From NCBI GenBank assembly GCA_012274165.1, contig JAAPAA010000285.1, positions 1 to 41,283 of the forward strand: a stretch of DNA of 41,283 nt, given 5' to 3'. This DNA comes from Thiobacillaceae bacterium (lineage in GTDB: Bacteria > Pseudomonadota > Gammaproteobacteria > Burkholderiales > Thiobacillaceae). The notes under the pieces were generated by a model. It saw only the letters and a program-made list of their open reading frames with translations. It did no database searches and had not been told where the DNA came from. Positions 39,369 through 41,283 of the stretch are shown piece by piece. Every line of letters starts with the position of its first letter. The stretch's first letter is position 1. The translations under genes and the position numbers were made by a program.

Positions 39369-40730
39369 TCAGAACATGTAGCTGTAGCGTTCGACTTCCC
39401 ACTTGCTGACCGACAGGTGGTAAGCCTCCCACTCCTCGTTCTTGTAGCGGATGAACTCGTCGCGCAGTCCCTTGCCCAGGGTGGCCTCGACCAGCGGGTC
39501 GGCAGCGAAGGCGGCCACGGCCTCCTGCAGGGTCTGCGGCAGGAACTCGATGCCGCGCGCGCGGCGCTCGTCGTCGCCGATGGCATAGAGGTTGTCCTCG
39601 TTCGGGTTGCCCGGACTCAGACCCTCGCGAATGCCTTCCAGGCCAGCGGCCAGGGCCAGGGTGGCGGCCAGGTAAGGGTTGACCGCGCCGTCGGCGTTGC
39701 GCGATTCGCAGCGGCCGCCGCCGGAGGGAATGCGGACCGAGTTGGTGCGGTTGTTGGAGCCCCAGGAGTTGAACACCGGCGCCCAGGAAAAATAGCTCAT
39801 GGCACCGCGCCGCACCAGGCGCTTGTAGCTGTTCACCGTCGGCGCGAACACAGCGCACAGGGCGCGGCCGTGCTTGAGGATGCCGGCGACGAAGCTGTAG
39901 CCGAGCGGGGTCAGGCCGATGCCGTGCGGGTCGTCCTCGGGCGCGCAGGCGAACAGGTTCTTGCCGGTCTCCAAATCGTAGATCGACATGTTGAAGTGGG
40001 CGCCGTTGCCGGTTTTGTCGGCGAAAGGCTTGGGCATCATGGTGGCGAGCAGGCCTTCCTCCTTGGCGTAGTGCTTGGCCATGAAGCGGAAGAATGTGAG
40101 GCGATCGCAGGTGGTCAGCGCATCGGCGTAGTTGAAGTCGAACTCGAACTGGCCGTTGGCATCTTCGTGGTCGAAGGAATACAGGTCCCAGCCGAGGTCG
40201 TTGATGGTTGTGGCCACCTTGTCCAGCCAGGAGAAATTGTCGACAAAGCCGCGCACGTCGTAGCAGGGCTTGGTGAGCTTGTCGTCGGCGACCGGCACCG
40301 ACAGGCTGCCGTCGTCGTTCTGCTTCAACAGGAAGATCTCGCACTCGATGCCCAGGTTCATGCCGTAGCCGAGCTTGGCCGCCTCGGCCAGCTGGTTCTT
40401 CAGGGCGACGCGGGTGTTCAGGGCATAGGGCTTGCCCTGGAAATGGTTGTCAGCCGGAATCCAGGCGATCTTCGGCTCCCACGGCAACTGGATGGCGCGG
40501 TCGAGGTCCGGCACCGAGGTCAGCTCGTCGTCGTTGGGTGCCTGGCCGAGGCCATCCAGGGCGTAGCCAGTATAGCGTTCGGAGCCCTTGGCCATCTGGC
40601 CGAGGTGGCCGATCGGCACGACCTTGGCCTTGGGCACGCCGTGGATGTCGACATAGGCGCCGATGCAATATTTCACGCCCTTGTCGGTCAGGTCTTTTTG
40701 CTGGTTGGCGATCTCTTCGTTCGAATACAT
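39369..40730 (-). CDS. Type III-like glutamine synthetase (GlnT group)
   Basis: [40 protein letters not shown]...[10 protein letters not shown]...[12 protein letters not shown]...[37 protein letters not shown]. Confidence 0.88.
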   Translation of the reverse strand: MYSNEEIANQQKDLTDKGVKYCIGAYVDIHGVPKAKVVPIGHLGQMAKGSERYTGYALDGLGQAPNDDELTSVPDLDRAIQLPWEPKIAWIPADNHFQGKPYALNTRVALKNQLAEAAKLGYGMNLGIECEIFLLKQNDDGSLSVPVADDKLTKPCYDVRGFVDNFSWLDKVATTINDLGWDLYSFDHEDANGQFEFDFNYADALTTCDRLTFFRFMAKHYAKEEGLLATMMPKPFADKTGNGAHFNMSIYDLETGKNLFACAPEDDPHGIGLTPLGYSFVAGILKHGRALCAVFAPTVNSYKRLVRRGAMSYFSWAPVFNSWGSNNRTNSVRIPSGGGRCESRNADGAVNPYLAATLALAAGLEGIREGLSPGNPNEDNLYAIGDDERRARGIEFLPQTLQEAVAAFAADPLVEATLGKGLRDEFIRYKNEEWEAYHLSVSKWEVERYSYMF

Positions 40731-40764
40731 GTTGGGTCCTTGGTGCGTGGATAAGCGGGACGGC

Positions 40765-41283
40765 TCAGGCGCCGTCGCCGAAATAGGAATGGGGAAGCGG
40801 GGGGGCCTCGGTACAGCCTTTCACAACCAGCTTGGCAAGGTCGGCCACCAGCCAGTCGAACCAGCGCGCGCCCTTCTCCGCCGTGGCCAGGCTGGGCGTG
40901 CCGGTCACGCCATTGAGGCTGGTGCGATTGACCGGATGGGAAAAGACGCAGCCACAGGTGCGGTCCGGGTCGTCGGCTTCTGCGAACTTGTCCGGACGCA
41001 CCCCCTCGGGGGCGATGGCCAGCATGATCGACGCCTCGGCGTCGTTAGCGTGCCAGTCGTCGGCGTCGGCGCTGTGGAATTCGCGCACCCGTTCGCTGAG
41101 CGTCGCGGTATTAATCACCGCGACCATCAGGTCGTCGTGCTCGGCGCGCAACATCTCCAGGGCGCAGCGCAGCGGCGCAGCGTTGGTGACATGCGCGTTG
41201 ACGATGAACAGGCGGCGGATGCCGCTGTGATACGCCCAGTCGCCGATCTCCTTGACCAGCTGGATCAGCGTGACCGGCTGCAG
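40765..41283 (-). CDS. Creatininase family protein, C-terminal part (5' end outside window)
   Basis: Frame open to window end: [52 protein letters not shown]...[26 protein letters not shown]; matches creatininase-fold layout (NxH..N and HAxxAExS motifs). Confidence 0.82.
   Translation of the reverse strand: MQPVTLIQLVKEIGDWAYHSGIRRLFIVNAHVTNAAPLRCALEMLRAEHDDLMVAVINTATLSERVREFHSADADDWHANDAEASIMLAIAPEGVRPDKFAEADDPDRTCGCVFSHPVNRTSLNGVTGTPSLATAEKGARWFDWLVADLAKLVVKGCTEAPPLPHSYFGDGA

Overview
The window is 41.3 kb of GC-rich, probably betaproteobacterial (Thiobacillus-like) chromosome. Left part (1-18.3 kb) is mostly housekeeping: mreBCD-mrdA-rodA facing gatCAB, then pyrE, xth, an AmpG-like MFS transporter, a SafE/TauE-like protein, an Mla-type lipid ABC transporter with lipoprotein, and a MetA-family acyltransferase next to an uncharacterised P-loop ATPase. 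Middle part (18.3-31.9 kb) is accessory. It begins with a well-preserved guanidine-I (ykkC) riboswitch behind a consensus-matching sigma54 promoter. The riboswitch now leads into a frameshifted gene remnant, followed by a shrunken fatty-acid-desaturase-like remnant. Three PAS/GGDEF/EAL proteins, a soluble-looking double-Cache/CheW protein and a TusA/YeeE pair come next. Right part (31.9-41.3 kb) is a tightly spaced minus-strand operon for guanidine (or urea) nitrogen use: creatininase-family protein, type III-like glutamine synthetase, a NikR-like regulator with two of four Ni ligands replaced, two DUF1989 proteins (UAAP1/UAAP2, CgdA/CgdB type), biotin-dependent urea/guanidine carboxylase and allophanate hydrolase. 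The best leads are the orphaned sigma54 promoter plus guanidine riboswitch, and the nearby guanidine-type operon with its unusual NikR-like, GS and creatininase-like members. No CRISPR array, rRNA or tRNA was recognised. All family assignments come from reading motifs by eye, with no database search.
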